A stretch of DNA of 64,000 nucleotides from an uncultured Bacteroidales bacterium (GCA_900319375.1 ONOI01000001.1:62001-126000); one strand, 5' to 3'. Positions 33,640-45,000 are shown, numbered from the stretch's first letter. Notes: generated from the sequence alone by a model not told the origin. Program-made: numbers and translations.

Positions 33640-36600
33640 TTAAAGCTTGAACTCGAAGAGTGCTGCACCGGTGCTACGGAGACCAACTCCGATGTAAACC
33701 TTTCCGTCAACTGTGATGACATCGAGGTTACCGCAGGCGTTGCCGTTGGCAGTCGTTGAAGGGAGTTCGTAGGAAGCAACTGCGGTTGCATCTGCAAGGT
33801 CAGCAAGGAGATTGCCGGTAGGCAGAGCGTATACGCGGACGATTCCACCATAGGAGTTGGTATTGTTGTAGCCCTTCATCTCTACGAGAGCCATGAACTC
33901 CTTACCATCTGCGACGAAGAAGCTTGCACCGCGAGTCTGCTTGACACCAAGGTCAGCGATAGTGACGGTTCCGACAAGTTCTCCACCCCCTGTTGAAGGA
34001 TTGGCGGTAACGACAGCATCAGGGTTAGCTGCTCCGTCATAAGAGACATAGTAGGTGTTGTCCTTATAGAGAGTCTCAGTACCGATACTGGGCTTTACAG
34101 CAACACCAAAGCCGTTCTTATGGTAGATCATGCTGGCATAACGGTCCTTAATCTCACCGGGCTTGACGGTCCAGAAGAAGGTACGCGCAGAAGCGGGAAT
34201 ATAGTCAACGCTGACAACACGGATATCGTCCTTTGTTCCGCTTGCGGTAATCATATCGCCAAGACGAGGAACTGCACCGTCGATAGCGACATTCTTCCAC
34301 TTGGCGAGGGTATCGAGCTTCGTTCCATCATAGGTGAAGAGCTTGAAGTATGTATCAGCAGCATTGACCATGTTGGAGAGAACGATCGTTCCGTCGTCGA
34401 GCGAGGCCATACCGTCGAGCTTGAACAGACCGTCTGTGAGAGTCATAGCATCCTTCTTTACGACTGAACCGTCAGCCATATTGAGGGTGTAGATCTGGCC
34501 ACCTGTTGCTGCAAGATACATTCCGTTTGCATTCATTGCCATGTTACGGATGTTTGCGAGATCAGGAACGTTGGCTGCCCAGGCTGCATCGTCCATGTGT
34601 GACCATACGAGCGAGAGCTTCGGCTCCCTCTTACCACTTGTGGTAGGAGTATTGAAGGAGAGGCTTGTAGGCTTGATGGTTACGCCGTTGAAGATGTAAT
34701 CTGCAAGACCGTGAACACTGTAGATAGCCTCGGTAACGCCGGTTCCATAGTAGTTGTCATCAGTAACACCGTCACCCATGATGAGGGATCCCTTGTAGTC
34801 GAGGAAGTCGTTGTAGAGCTCGATAGCCTCACCTGCGATGTTGAATTCGTTGCCGGTGATGACAGCGTTGGTCTTATCCATTACGCGGATAGCCCATGCT
34901 TTCTTTCCGAGTCCGTTGAAGACGTTGCCGCTCCAGAGAACGTCGGCTTCGTGGGTCTGGTTAGGGCAGTATGCACCGCCTGCGACTGCATCGAACTGGC
35001 AGTTGATAACCTTGATGTTCTTAGCCTGGGAGATCCAGAGCATCGACATTGTGCTGGCGAAGTCTGCAACTTCGGTAGTAGCGTCGAAGCGGACATTCTC
35101 GAAGGTTACGTTGGTTGCGCCGTTCTCAACACGTGCGAGGTAGATGTGGCCCCACTCGTAGTTGTCTCCGCTGACCTTTACGCCGAGGTCTTTGGTGGTA
35201 AGACCTTCCTTAGTCTTAAGGGTGAGGTCCTTGATGGTAAGAGAACCTGAGATCTCAAGGTTACCGTTGATGACGGACTTGGTCATGCCTGCGCCCTTGA
35301 TAGTGAGGGTCTTTCCGTTAGGAACCTTTACGTTGTCGTCGATCTCACCCTCACCAACCTCGATAACAGATCCTGTAGGAGCTGCTGCGATAGCTGCAGA
35401 AAGGGTAGGATACTTGATAGCGCCAAGCTTGACGATTCCTTCGCCGCCCTTGGTGGCAGGAACTGCCGCCTTAGAACCGGTATAAACGTTCACGACTCTG
35501 TCTGAATAGACGTTGGTGTCGTCAACTGTCTTGCCGTCTGCGACTGCAGGAGAAACTACATTGTTTTCAGTCCTGACATTTACGAAATCTCCAACGCAGT
35601 CAACAGTACTGTTCTTAATAGTAAGATTGACTGAATCGTAAATACGGAGGTTGTAAGCGGAAATGTCATTTACGAAAGTACATCCGTCGAAGACATATTC
35701 GGTTGAACCCCATACCTGGCCGAAACGCTGGACACCGGGGGTGAAAGTACATCCGGTGAATGTTGCTTTGCCGGTGAGGCTTCCGTTGGCATAAATGACG
35801 GTAGGCTCCTGATCTCTCCAAGTCTCATTGGAGTTGTCGAAAACAACATTGGTAACTGTCAGATTAACAGCACCGGGCTTGATGAGGAGAGCGGTTCCAT
35901 TACCATTTGTTCCATCAGTGCAGTTATTGAAACCTGCGACCAATTCCTTGTTTGCAGGACGGATCACAATATTCTCAATAGTTGTAGGGATACCGGCAGG
36001 AACGGTAACAGCACTTACGACGACCTTGGAAGGATCTGCTGCAGGAAAACCGATTCCGCGAGGGAGGATCTTGAGAGCCTTGATAGCATCGTTTGCAGGG
36101 AGATCGATACGTGCGAGTTCAGTATCCTGAGAAATGATAACCTGAACGGTACCGTCATTAAGAATATTCTTTCCGTCTGCTGTTGCGGTTGCAAGAGCCG
36201 CTGCAGCCTCTTCCCATGTAGCGAAAGAAACCTGGTTGTTGAGGAAGAACTTAGGGCAGCCTTGCTGGACAACTTCGAGATCCTGTACGACATTTCCAGC
36301 GCCGTCCTTTACGAAGACGTGGCCGGTACGGTTAGCGCTTGAAGGAGTAGGGGCAATCTTTACGGTAACCTCATACTCGTCTGTAGCCTTTGTTCCCTCG
36401 AAGGTAAGCCAAGGAACATCGGTAGAGAAGGTGACGGGGACGTTGGAGACAACGTTCTCCTTGAAGGAATCACCCCAGAAGTAACCGACACGTGCGAAAG
36501 CGGTTGTAACCTCGAGTTCCTGACCGACGATGTTGATGGTCTTTACAGAAACCTTTCCGTCTCCGCGGTCTGCCATCACAACGATGGTGTTAGGAGTAAG

Positions 36601-37167
36601 AACTGCGGGAGCGGTGATGAGGATCTCAGGAGAGTTCTCGCTGACCTTAGCGGTGTACTCGCCACCAGCTACGACATGGACCTTAGTCTGAGGGGTCTCG
36701 CCCTTGATACGATAAAGGAGAGGGGTTGTAGCGGCTGCCTTGAGAACGACATCCTCGGTGAGGAGCTGGAGCTCGAACTCAACATTGAGAGGAAGTACGA
36801 AGGTCGTTCCGTCTACAAGCTTGATGATGACGGTATCGCCGTCAACCTCTACGCTTGAGAAGAAGGCATCGCCGTTCTCACCATCCTTACCGGGAGCACC
36901 GTCTGCACCGTTTGCACCGTTGGTTCCGTTGTAGAGAGTAAGAACAGTGTCGTCGCTAAGGGTGATAGTCCATCCAGTAGTAGTCTGAGCAACATTCTGG
37001 ATAACTGCACCGCCCTGGAGTTTCGCGATAGCTGCTTTGTTTGCTTCTACCTGCTGTTCAAGAGCAGAGACTCTGGAATTGAGGTCATTGACCGCAGTCT
37101 GAATCTCCTTGGTACAACCCACCATAAGGAGAGCTGCGCCAAAAATAGCTAACAGAATTTTTTTCAT
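33640..37167 (-). CDS. large surface lipoprotein: DUF4988, beta-helix and DUF4623-like C-terminus
   Basis: 1175 residues. The lipoprotein signal ends at Cys18 (LLMVGC). A short coiled coil follows (about 20-52, DLNSRVSALEQQVEANKAA), then a DUF4988-type segment containing a brief collagen-like stretch (NGTNGANGADGAPGKDGENG, about 80-99). Ig/BACON-like domains lie at about 140-330. Residues about 590-830 read as a right-handed parallel beta-helix (TNVTFENVRFD, NIKVINCQFD, NAVITGNEFN). The C-terminal 320 residues form a repeated beta structure resembling DUF4623 (NIRNMAMNANGMYLAATGG). It may be a surface glycan-binding protein or a polysaccharide lyase-like enzyme. It is the last gene of the susC run, though 108 nt separate it from the GHL10-type gene. 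Confidence 0.75.
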   Translation of the reverse strand: MKKILLAIFGAALLMVGCTKEIQTAVNDLNSRVSALEQQVEANKAAIAKLQGGAVIQNVAQTTTGWTITLSDDTVLTLYNGTNGANGADGAPGKDGENGDAFFSSVEVDGDTVIIKLVDGTTFVLPLNVEFELQLLTEDVVLKAAATTPLLYRIKGETPQTKVHVVAGGEYTAKVSENSPEILITAPAVLTPNTIVVMADRGDGKVSVKTINIVGQELEVTTAFARVGYFWGDSFKENVVSNVPVTFSTDVPWLTFEGTKATDEYEVTVKIAPTPSSANRTGHVFVKDGAGNVVQDLEVVQQGCPKFFLNNQVSFATWEEAAAALATATADGKNILNDGTVQVIISQDTELARIDLPANDAIKALKILPRGIGFPAADPSKVVVSAVTVPAGIPTTIENIVIRPANKELVAGFNNCTDGTNGNGTALLIKPGAVNLTVTNVVFDNSNETWRDQEPTVIYANGSLTGKATFTGCTFTPGVQRFGQVWGSTEYVFDGCTFVNDISAYNLRIYDSVNLTIKNSTVDCVGDFVNVRTENNVVSPAVADGKTVDDTNVYSDRVVNVYTGSKAAVPATKGGEGIVKLGAIKYPTLSAAIAAAPTGSVIEVGEGEIDDNVKVPNGKTLTIKGAGMTKSVINGNLEISGSLTIKDLTLKTKEGLTTKDLGVKVSGDNYEWGHIYLARVENGATNVTFENVRFDATTEVADFASTMSMLWISQAKNIKVINCQFDAVAGGAYCPNQTHEADVLWSGNVFNGLGKKAWAIRVMDKTNAVITGNEFNIAGEAIELYNDFLDYKGSLIMGDGVTDDNYYGTGVTEAIYSVHGLADYIFNGVTIKPTSLSFNTPTTSGKREPKLSLVWSHMDDAAWAANVPDLANIRNMAMNANGMYLAATGGQIYTLNMADGSVVKKDAMTLTDGLFKLDGMASLDDGTIVLSNMVNAADTYFKLFTYDGTKLDTLAKWKNVAIDGAVPRLGDMITASGTKDDIRVVSVDYIPASARTFFWTVKPGEIKDRYASMIYHKNGFGVAVKPSIGTETLYKDNTYYVSYDGAANPDAVVTANPSTGGGELVGTVTIADLGVKQTRGASFFVADGKEFMALVEMKGYNNTNSYGGIVRVYALPTGNLLADLADATAVASYELPSTTANGNACGNLDVITVDGKVYIGVGLRSTGAALFEFKL

Positions 37168-37275
37168 AAATTTGGTTGATTAATGAATTATTATAAGGTT
37201 AGTTTGGAATTTTCGTATCGAGTGTAAAGTTAGTAAAATTTTTTAATCCTCGATGTAAAATTATTAAATACAACA

Positions 37276-38718
37276 CTATTTACCAAGGGCCTGATCGATG
37301 CCTGCCTTGGCATAACGCCACTGGTCTGCCATCTTCAGATGGATCATGTCGAAGAGGAAGTAGCCGTCGCACGCATCATAACAAGCTTTAACAGAATTAG
37401 TTATAGCAGCATTTTCCTGCTCCTGGGTATACTTGTTGTCTGAATCCCAGTTGCCTACATCGGGGCCTCCGGCAACGATGGGGCATGCATCGCCGATTTT
37501 CTGCTTTGCCAGGCGGCAGAAGCCCTGCATGGTCCATTCGCTGCTGCCGTAGACTGAGCCGGGACTTGCGTATGCGCCTATAAGCATATGGTTGCAATGG
37601 TCTGCGAATCCGAAATTCTTATAATCCGCACTCGCCCATTCGCTGTAGTAGGCGCTGGTGTTGTAGCTGGGGCTGGCCCAGTTGACACCTACGTCGTAGT
37701 ATTGGCTGTACCATCCTCCTACGTAGACGCCGAACTTGATGTCCGGGTTCTGTCCGTGGGCGGTGTCGTGGGCCTTTTCGATGAAGTCGTGGATAACTTT
37801 AGCCCTCCACTCCAGCCACTTCTTATAGTACTTCGGCTTCTTTGAAGGCTGGGTACTGTAAGTTGTTCCGGCAGGAAGGACATCTGCGGGCCAGTCGAGA
37901 GTAACTACTCCTATATAGTCCATGAACTGTTTCTTGGACTCATCCGAGAAATCGGTCTGCAGGCCCGTATAGCGACAGCGGTCGAGGAAGATTCCGTCGA
38001 GGTCTTTATAGGAAGCCAGGTCCTTGATTAACTGAAGGAGATAAGCCTGGACATCGGGATGGGCCGGATTGAAGAAGAGCGTACTCTGCCCCGCATCTAT
38101 TGCGTTCATGATGCCGGACTGAAGGTTGTAGCTGGTAGCCCAGCCCTTCTTCGAGGAGTCGCGGTAGAGGAGGCCCTGCTGGCCGAGACTGGTTTTGTTG
38201 CCGCCGACCATGGTGTTGATAGCGGCATGGACCCGGAGGCCGAGGTCGTGGCCGATTTCGATAAAGGCCTGCAGGTAATCCCAGTCCGCAGTTCGCTCGA
38301 ACTTCTTGTAGCCGCCGGTGACCCATGCTCCCAGCCATGCGACCGGGGTGCCGACCGAAGACGAGAACAGGATGTCGCCCGTTGTGGGGCGGACATCCAC
38401 GACGACGTCCGTGAAGCCCGTATCCTTAGCGAGCTGCAGGTCGCGCCTGATGTTGTCCTTCGAATTGGCGAAATCGGGGAAATTGGCAGCCGCGTCGATC
38501 CAGATGTAGAAGGGTTTGGTGTTCTCCACCGGTTCGGGAGGCGTAACGGGGTCGGTTCCGGTAGAGTCGTCCGGATTCTGAGGCTTCTCCTGTTCGTGGT
38601 TTGGGTCCGGAAGCTGCCACTCCGGGGTCTTGAACCTCCCGCTGTCGTCTCCGCAGGCTGAGAAGCCCAGGAAAGCGGCGAGCGCGAGAGTCAAAACTGA
38701 TATCATCGTTCTTTTCAT
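37276..38718 (-). CDS. GHL10-type family 10 glycosylhydrolase-like lipoprotein
   Basis: 480 residues with lipoprotein signal MKRTMISVLTLALAAFLGF then SAC, and a Pro/Asp-rich linker to about 75. The TIM barrel has FYIWIDAAANFPDFANS, TDVVVDVRPTTGDILF, EIGHDLGLRVHAAINTMVGG, DGIFLDRCRYTG (candidate catalytic Asp, matching FQLDYCRYNN in its paralogue) and FGVYVGGWYSQYYD. The family is annotated as alpha-amylase-like or GH10-like with no firm substrate. It starts 2 nt downstream of the DUF5018 gene stop within the susC run, so it is likely the outer-surface or periplasmic glycosidase of this locus. Confidence 0.82.
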   Translation of the reverse strand: MKRTMISVLTLALAAFLGFSACGDDSGRFKTPEWQLPDPNHEQEKPQNPDDSTGTDPVTPPEPVENTKPFYIWIDAAANFPDFANSKDNIRRDLQLAKDTGFTDVVVDVRPTTGDILFSSSVGTPVAWLGAWVTGGYKKFERTADWDYLQAFIEIGHDLGLRVHAAINTMVGGNKTSLGQQGLLYRDSSKKGWATSYNLQSGIMNAIDAGQSTLFFNPAHPDVQAYLLQLIKDLASYKDLDGIFLDRCRYTGLQTDFSDESKKQFMDYIGVVTLDWPADVLPAGTTYSTQPSKKPKYYKKWLEWRAKVIHDFIEKAHDTAHGQNPDIKFGVYVGGWYSQYYDVGVNWASPSYNTSAYYSEWASADYKNFGFADHCNHMLIGAYASPGSVYGSSEWTMQGFCRLAKQKIGDACPIVAGGPDVGNWDSDNKYTQEQENAAITNSVKACYDACDGYFLFDMIHLKMADQWRYAKAGIDQALGK

Positions 38719-38720
38719 AT

Positions 38721-40388
38721 CTACATATTGAGGCAGTCAAACTGAACCCTTGCCACCTTACCGCCGCTGAACATAAAGTATACGTCCATATAGAAGCCGT
38801 TGTCGGATACCCTCACGGCTACATCTCCGGTCTGATTGGCATTTGCTACGTTGGCTGTTGCGAAGGAGCCATAGAGACCCTTCTCACACTGCCAGCAGGT
38901 TCCGTCGAGATTATCCTGACTCAGGTCGTAGAGATAGATGACATCGTCTGCGCCCCAGGTGAAGCCGTTGATGGTGTTGGAGACCATGAAGCCGACTCCG
39001 TTGAAGAAGGCGTAATCGATGGCGTTGGGGACCCAGTTGACGCTGTAGTTCGGGCTCTGGAACTTGATCGTGTGTGTCTTACCGTCCATCCAGAGGTGGT
39101 TGCGCTCGCCTCCTGTAATTGCGGAGTAGCTGGAAAGGAAGTAGTCCGCAGTTACATCGGTCGCGCTGGAGTAGACGACATCGCAGTTGTAAGTCCAGGC
39201 ACCCATCTTGGAGTCAGCGACAGTCACGAGGTCCGGAGTAGGATTGAGGACGCCTCCGGTAACGGTCCAGCGATAGAACTCGTTTGCACCCTGATAGACC
39301 GGGGCGGTGATGATAGCATCTCCGTCGAGGTCTCCGTAGACCGAAATCTTTCGGCCCATGGATTTAGCCGTATCGAGAGTGATATAAAGAGTAGGAGTTC
39401 CGCTGATGCCGTTGATACGCCAGATCTTGAAGGTTGTTCCGTCGTTCGGAGTAAGGTTACATACGAGGATGTTGTCCTTGCTGTCTGCGGTACAGTAGAA
39501 GTTGGTGACATTGCTCTTGAAATCAAGAGTAATTGTACCGGTCTTCTCTCCCGTTTCTTTATTCAGAACGACCATGTCTTCGCCGCGGGTATTGAGGACT
39601 ACATAGTCCTTGATAACGGCCATACCTCCGGTAAGGAGAGTGTTGCCGATTCCGAGGGTGTTCATATCAACAGTCCAGAGGAACTTCTCACTGCCGTAGC
39701 GCATACCCTTCGAGAGGATGTCCGGGGTCTCGGTCTTTACCGTGTAGGTAGCCTTTGTAACGCCGTCCTGGGCGACAACGGTAATGTCTACAGGATCAGT
39801 GTAGTCGAGGGCGGTTACGGTAGGATCCGTTCCCTCGAAGGAGGCTCCGAAAGACAGGCTGATATTTGCGAGCTGCGTTCCGAGAGGAGAGTCGTAGATG
39901 ATCGATATGGCCTTTGAGGTCTCGTTGATGACGCCGGTTAGGTTAAGTGCGGGGAATTCGAATTTAGTTATCTGGCAGAGATTGCTCTTTCGAATCTCGG
40001 CCTTAACCTGATAGGTCTTCTTGACCTTTCTCTGGTCTGTAACCGTAATGAAGTTATCGTCTTTTGTGAGATCCATGAACAGCAGCGGCGGATCGACCAC
40101 TACGTTGTCGTCGAGATTTGCCACCAGCTTGACCTTCGTCAGATCCGACATTTCGAGGTGAGAGGCTGAATTAGCCGGATAGGTATAAGGGAATACAATG
40201 GTAATGATTCCGGCCTCATAGTCGATTACGCTCGGGAACTCGTTCTCCTCGCGGTCGTCATAGAGGAAATAGGCCGTAACGCTGTTGATGCCATAGCGCG
40301 ACTCCGAAGGCATCAGAGTCTCAGGCTCCTGGCAGGAGGCCAGCATCGCTGCGGCTATCGCAATAAATATGTAAAGTATCTTTTTCAT
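38721..40388 (-). CDS. DUF5018-type SusE/F-like lipoprotein
   Basis: 555 residues from ATG 40388, chosen over 40403 because MKKILYIFIAIAAAMLASC is a clean lipoprotein signal and 40403 would overlap the susD stop. Residues about 30-220 contain two Ig-like units with phrases typical of DUF5018 (NSVTAYFLYDDREENEFP, VTDQRKVKKTYQVKAEIRKS, ATYTVKTETPDI). The C-terminal 330 residues form a beta-propeller-like repeat structure (GGMAVIKDYVVLNTRG). It occupies the position of a surface glycan-binding protein directly after susD and probably helps capture the substrate. Confidence 0.8.
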   Translation of the reverse strand: MKKILYIFIAIAAAMLASCQEPETLMPSESRYGINSVTAYFLYDDREENEFPSVIDYEAGIITIVFPYTYPANSASHLEMSDLTKVKLVANLDDNVVVDPPLLFMDLTKDDNFITVTDQRKVKKTYQVKAEIRKSNLCQITKFEFPALNLTGVINETSKAISIIYDSPLGTQLANISLSFGASFEGTDPTVTALDYTDPVDITVVAQDGVTKATYTVKTETPDILSKGMRYGSEKFLWTVDMNTLGIGNTLLTGGMAVIKDYVVLNTRGEDMVVLNKETGEKTGTITLDFKSNVTNFYCTADSKDNILVCNLTPNDGTTFKIWRINGISGTPTLYITLDTAKSMGRKISVYGDLDGDAIITAPVYQGANEFYRWTVTGGVLNPTPDLVTVADSKMGAWTYNCDVVYSSATDVTADYFLSSYSAITGGERNHLWMDGKTHTIKFQSPNYSVNWVPNAIDYAFFNGVGFMVSNTINGFTWGADDVIYLYDLSQDNLDGTCWQCEKGLYGSFATANVANANQTGDVAVRVSDNGFYMDVYFMFSGGKVARVQFDCLNM

Positions 40389-40393
40389 AGGGC

Positions 40394-42007
40394 TTATTTC
40401 CATTCGTCATACTGAACAGCCAGCTTGTTGTCCTTGAGCTCGTCGTCGGGCACAGGCAGGCAATAAAGTTTCGAGAAGAAGCGACGGTCTTCCAGGTCGC
40501 AGGGGACATATTCGTAGGTTGTACCAGTGATCATGAAACCATGGACACGGTAGCCGGTAAGCTCGGTATGGGCGACCTTCCAGCGGCGGAGATCCCAGAA
40601 GTAGTGGCCTTCGTAGGCAAGCTCCACCTTACGCTCGCGGCGGTAAGCCTTCCACCAATCCTCGCCGGTAAGGTTCTTTCCGTGGAGACCGACCCTCGTA
40701 CGGACCTGATCTACCGGGTTCTGATACTTGATCGCAGGGGCGCCGGAACGATACATAGCCTCGGCTTTGTTGAGCAGAACCTCGGCATAACGGATCTCGA
40801 CCCATGTCTGGGTACTCTGTACTCCCCGGAGGTCGGTATGGCTCTCGTCCACGAGCTTGCGCAGGAAGTAACCGGTAGTAGTCTTACCATAAGAGTAAGG
40901 TACGGTTCCATACTCGACGAACTCGCCGTTCTGCCCGTGGACGCTGCAGTCCATGGTCTTACCCTTCCACTCGCAGCCGGGATAGATGATAGTCGCGGCG
41001 AAGCGGGGCTCGAGCGACTCGTAGTTCGGGCGGTTGGTGGCAGTTCCGTCGTGCCATGCGGACCAGTCGAAGTCGGTTCCGTCGTAGCGCTCGTAAGTCT
41101 CGACCATTTCCTGGGTCGGGGTTCCGAGGGCGCCGTAGTCGTAGCCGTCGCAGAGAGGAACGTAGTCCTGATCGAAGGTATGGTTAGGGCCGGAAACGGT
41201 GTACTTGAACTCAAGGATGCTTTCCTTGTTGCCGCCCTTCCATGAATCCTGATACTTGTCTACCAGGCCATATCTGCCGCTTGATACAACAGAATCTGCC
41301 GCCTCGATGACATCTTCCCAGCGCTCTGCATAAAGCATCGCGCGGGTCATAAATGCATAAGCGGCGTATTTTGTTACGCGGCCGTTGTCTGCAGACTTCC
41401 ACTCTGCGGGAAGGTTATCAGCGGCAAACTTAAGGTCGTCGTAAATAAACTGCCAGGTCTCATCGGCACTACTGAGGGCCTTGTCGTTTCCTACGGGAAG
41501 AGTATCGTAAAGGATGACACCCTTAGGATGGCGCTTGGCGAGCTGGAAGTAGATGAATGCGCGGAAGAAACGGGCCTGGGCTTCGAGCAGTGCATTCTTT
41601 TCGGGCGAAAGCTTGGAGAATTTGTGCATCGAATCGAGGAAACCGTTTACCCTGCGGATGTTTTCGTAGGCCGTACCCCAGATTCCCCAGAGGCAACCGG
41701 CGGTAGTGATGGCCTCGGGATTTACAACGTAGTTGTTGGGATGGCCGGCTTTGTGGCCAAGAGACAGACTTCCGTACTTGAAGGTGTCTGTAAGGCTCTC
41801 GGTCATACTTCCTCCGAACTGATAGGTACCGAACTGGCCGTACTTGCTGAGATAGGTATAGAAACCGTTTACATACAGCTGAGCGGAGGCTTCGTCTTTC
41901 CACACGAGTTCGTCTGTGAGGTAAGTATTGTTTTCTGTTCCGTCAAGCCACTCGTTACATGAAACGAAGGCAAGAACTGCAATTATAATCGCTATATACT
42001 TTTTCAT
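40394..42007 (-). CDS. susD: SusD-like surface glycan-binding lipoprotein
   Basis: 537 residues with lipoprotein signal MKKYIAIIIAVLAFVSC. RagB/SusD features include ENIRRVNGFLDSM, AQARFFRAFIYFQLAKRHPKGVILYDTLP (TPR-like helical pairs), NLPAEWKSADNGRVTKYAAYAF and the C-terminal EVLLNKAEAMYRSG with RRERKVELAYEGHYFWDLRRWK. It forms the lid on the SusC transporter that delivers oligosaccharides to it. AAGGAGGACAGGAT before its ATG is a clear Shine-Dalgarno, unusual for this phylum. It lies 12 nt after the susC stop. Confidence 0.95.
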   Translation of the reverse strand: MKKYIAIIIAVLAFVSCNEWLDGTENNTYLTDELVWKDEASAQLYVNGFYTYLSKYGQFGTYQFGGSMTESLTDTFKYGSLSLGHKAGHPNNYVVNPEAITTAGCLWGIWGTAYENIRRVNGFLDSMHKFSKLSPEKNALLEAQARFFRAFIYFQLAKRHPKGVILYDTLPVGNDKALSSADETWQFIYDDLKFAADNLPAEWKSADNGRVTKYAAYAFMTRAMLYAERWEDVIEAADSVVSSGRYGLVDKYQDSWKGGNKESILEFKYTVSGPNHTFDQDYVPLCDGYDYGALGTPTQEMVETYERYDGTDFDWSAWHDGTATNRPNYESLEPRFAATIIYPGCEWKGKTMDCSVHGQNGEFVEYGTVPYSYGKTTTGYFLRKLVDESHTDLRGVQSTQTWVEIRYAEVLLNKAEAMYRSGAPAIKYQNPVDQVRTRVGLHGKNLTGEDWWKAYRRERKVELAYEGHYFWDLRRWKVAHTELTGYRVHGFMITGTTYEYVPCDLEDRRFFSKLYCLPVPDDELKDNKLAVQYDEWK

Positions 42008-42019
42008 ATCCTGTCCTCC

Positions 42020-45000
42020 TTAGAATGTAATTTTAACACCGACCTGATAGGTCTTCTGCTGAGGATAATAACCGTTGTTGACACCCGGCTGCTCAGGATC
42101 GATGTTATATTTCGTCAGGCCGCTGAAGGTGAGCAGGTTGGAGCCCTGGAGGTAGAAGCGGAGGGCGGTAATTCCGGCGTGTTTCAAGAGCGACTGAGGG
42201 AAGGTGTAACCCAGCTGCAGGGTCTTGAGACGCAGGTAAGAGCCGTCGCGGTACCAGAAGGTAGAGGAGTAAGCGTTGTTCGAGCTCAGAGGAGTGATGG
42301 AAGGACGAGGGAACTCGCCGCCCTTGTTTTCGGGCGTCCATGAATTTTCGAGCAGGAACAGAGGAGAGTTTCCTCCGTGGTAGAAAGGCTTGGTAAGGAA
42401 GGTGTTGTCCATGATTCCTTCCGAACCGGTAGCGGTATAGACACCGGTCAGGGAGACCGTACGTCCGGTCGCGCCCTGCCAGAGCATATCGATGTCGATT
42501 CCGCGCCAGGAGGCGAAGAGGTTGATCGAGCCCTGTACCTTAGGATAGGGGCTGCCGGCTACATATCCACGGTCCTGGGCGTAGGTAATCTTACCGTCTC
42601 CGTTGCGGTCCAGATACTTGATGTATCCGGCTGCAACCCTCGATCCGGGGATAGTCGCCGAATTGGCGGCGTCGGAATCGTTCTTGAACAGGCCGAGAGC
42701 GATGAAGCCCTGCTGAGCGCCCACTTCTTTGCCGGTAAGCTTGAGGTAGTCAGGGGTATTGTCCGAGTCCCCGGCGTAGTACAGCCAGCGGCGGTACGCG
42801 TAGGAGAGAACAACCTTGGCTCCGTAGTTGACCTCGCCGATATAGTTGTTGTGGCGAAGGGTCAGGTCGAAGCCCTTATAATCCCTCTTGTTCTCGTTTC
42901 CATAGGAGTAGTAGTATCCTCCGCGGGAAGGAGCGTAGGATCCGGTAACGCCGGAGAGGATGTCATACTCATATTTATAGAAGACGTCGAACTCGAGTCC
43001 GAGAAGGCCCTTCCAGGCTTCGAAATCAACACCGACGTTGTAGTTGAGTACCTTAGCCCAGGTAAGGTTCGGGTTTCCGAGCGTGCTGGCATAGACCATA
43101 CTCTGGCTGGCGCCTCCGAAAACGACCTGTTTCTTACTGAGAGAGACCAGGTCCATATACTGGTAAGCCGCAACATTGGAGTTCGCGGTCTTACCAACAC
43201 TGGCGCGGAGTTTCAGGAGGTCGATTCCGTTTACATCGAACCAGTCTTCCTTGTTGATTACCCAACCGGCCGACACACCGGGCAGCGAGACCCAGCGGGC
43301 ACCGGCCTTTCCTCCGAAGACATACGAACCGTCGTAACGGAACGAAGCCTCGAGGAGGTATTTGTCTTTATATGAGTAATTCAGACGTCCTACATAACCG
43401 GCGACTCGGGAGTGTCCGCTGTAACCGCTGATGGCAGGTATCTTCTCGGAACCGTCTCCGGTCTGGTTGGAGATGTAGTTCAGTTCGTCCTGCTGGACGA
43501 AGTCGAGGCCCCAACCGGTGGCGCCGAAGGCATGGGACCTGTTTTCGCGGGTCTCGAGCAGGGCGAGGGCATGGACTTTATGATCCCCGAACTTGGCGTC
43601 GTAGTCGATGCTGGTCTGGGTAGTAATGTTGTAGGACCATGCTCCGCCTTCCGTAATGCTGGTGCTGGTTCCGCGGGCGTCGGTAGAGAGACCGTAGGAA
43701 AGGTCCTGTACGCCGGCGGTCGGAAGGGTCAGAACGGCCGTGTAGTAAGGGGTCGCGAGCTGCTTTCCGAACTGGTAGCTAGCATCGAACGAGACCATCT
43801 CCTTGAGAGACAGACCCTTGATGAAGGGGACGTCGTACTGGAGGGCCATATTGCTCTGGAGATACGAGTAATTGGTGTCCTGATGTCCTGTCTGGTCGGC
43901 AGCGGCGATAGGGTTGACCCACGAGGAGGCGGTTCTGGTAGAGACCGGGTATACGGTTCCGTTCAGCTCGTAGGTCTCGGGAACATACGGCAGCGCACGG
44001 ACGGCCTGCTGAGGGATGTTGCTCCAGTCACCGGGGTCTGCGGAGAAACCGGGACGGTGTCTTTTCTCAACGCGGCCTGCAAGGTTGACCGTAAAGGTAA
44101 GGTCGTCTGTAATCTTGGCGTCTACGTTCGAGCGGAGGTTGTAGCGCTGATAGTAGAAGTTGCTGACGTTACCCTGCTGATCGTAGTAACCGAGAGAGGT
44201 GAAGAACTTCACTCTGTCGTTTCCTCCGGTGGCGCTGATGTTGTGGTGTTGAGTAGTACCGGTTCCGAAGGTCTTCTCATACCAGTTGGTGTTTCCCCAG
44301 CCGTGGGTTCCTTCGTTCATCCACTGGACGTGTTGCGCAGTAAAGACGGGAGTGAAGGCGGTGTCGAAAGCGTCGCAGTCCAGCTCGTAGGCCTTGTTGT
44401 ACCAATAAGCGTACTCGGGGCCGTCCAGCAGACGGAGCATATTGGTGTTTCGGCTGATACCGTACTCTCCGTTGTAGGAGATGCGGGTCTTCTGGGAGTC
44501 TCCCTTCTTGGTAGTCACGAGGATAACGGCGCTGGAGTTCAGACCGTACATCGCAGCGGAAGTAGCGTCCTTCAGAACGGAGATGCTTTCGATTTCGTTC
44601 GGCTCGATTTCGTTGAGGTCGCGCGCTACACCGTCTACGATGCAGACAGCGCCTTGTCCGCGGACGAGCAGCGAGGCGCCGTCGGCGCCTGGCTGGCCGC
44701 TCTCCTGGAGAGCGACGACACCCGCAACGCGGGTTCCGACCGCGGACGAGACGCCCACCGCCGGAGCTTTAAGGATCTCTGAGCCCTTGACGGTCGAAAC
44801 CGCATTGGTAAGGGAGGCTTTTTGCTGAGAACCGTAACCGACGACTACGACCTCGTTGAGGACCGTTGAATCGTCTTCCAGCGTTACGTTGATAGTCTTC
44901 TGTTTTTCTACTGCCACAGTCTTTGTCTTCATTCCGAGGAATGAGAATTCAAGAGTAGCACCGCCGGCGACAGTAATCTCATACAAACCGTCGAGGTTTG

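Noticed and set aside
43412..44782. A 456-codon open frame opposite susC
   Set aside because: Val/Gly/Glu-rich shadow of a secure SusC gene with no recognisable motif.
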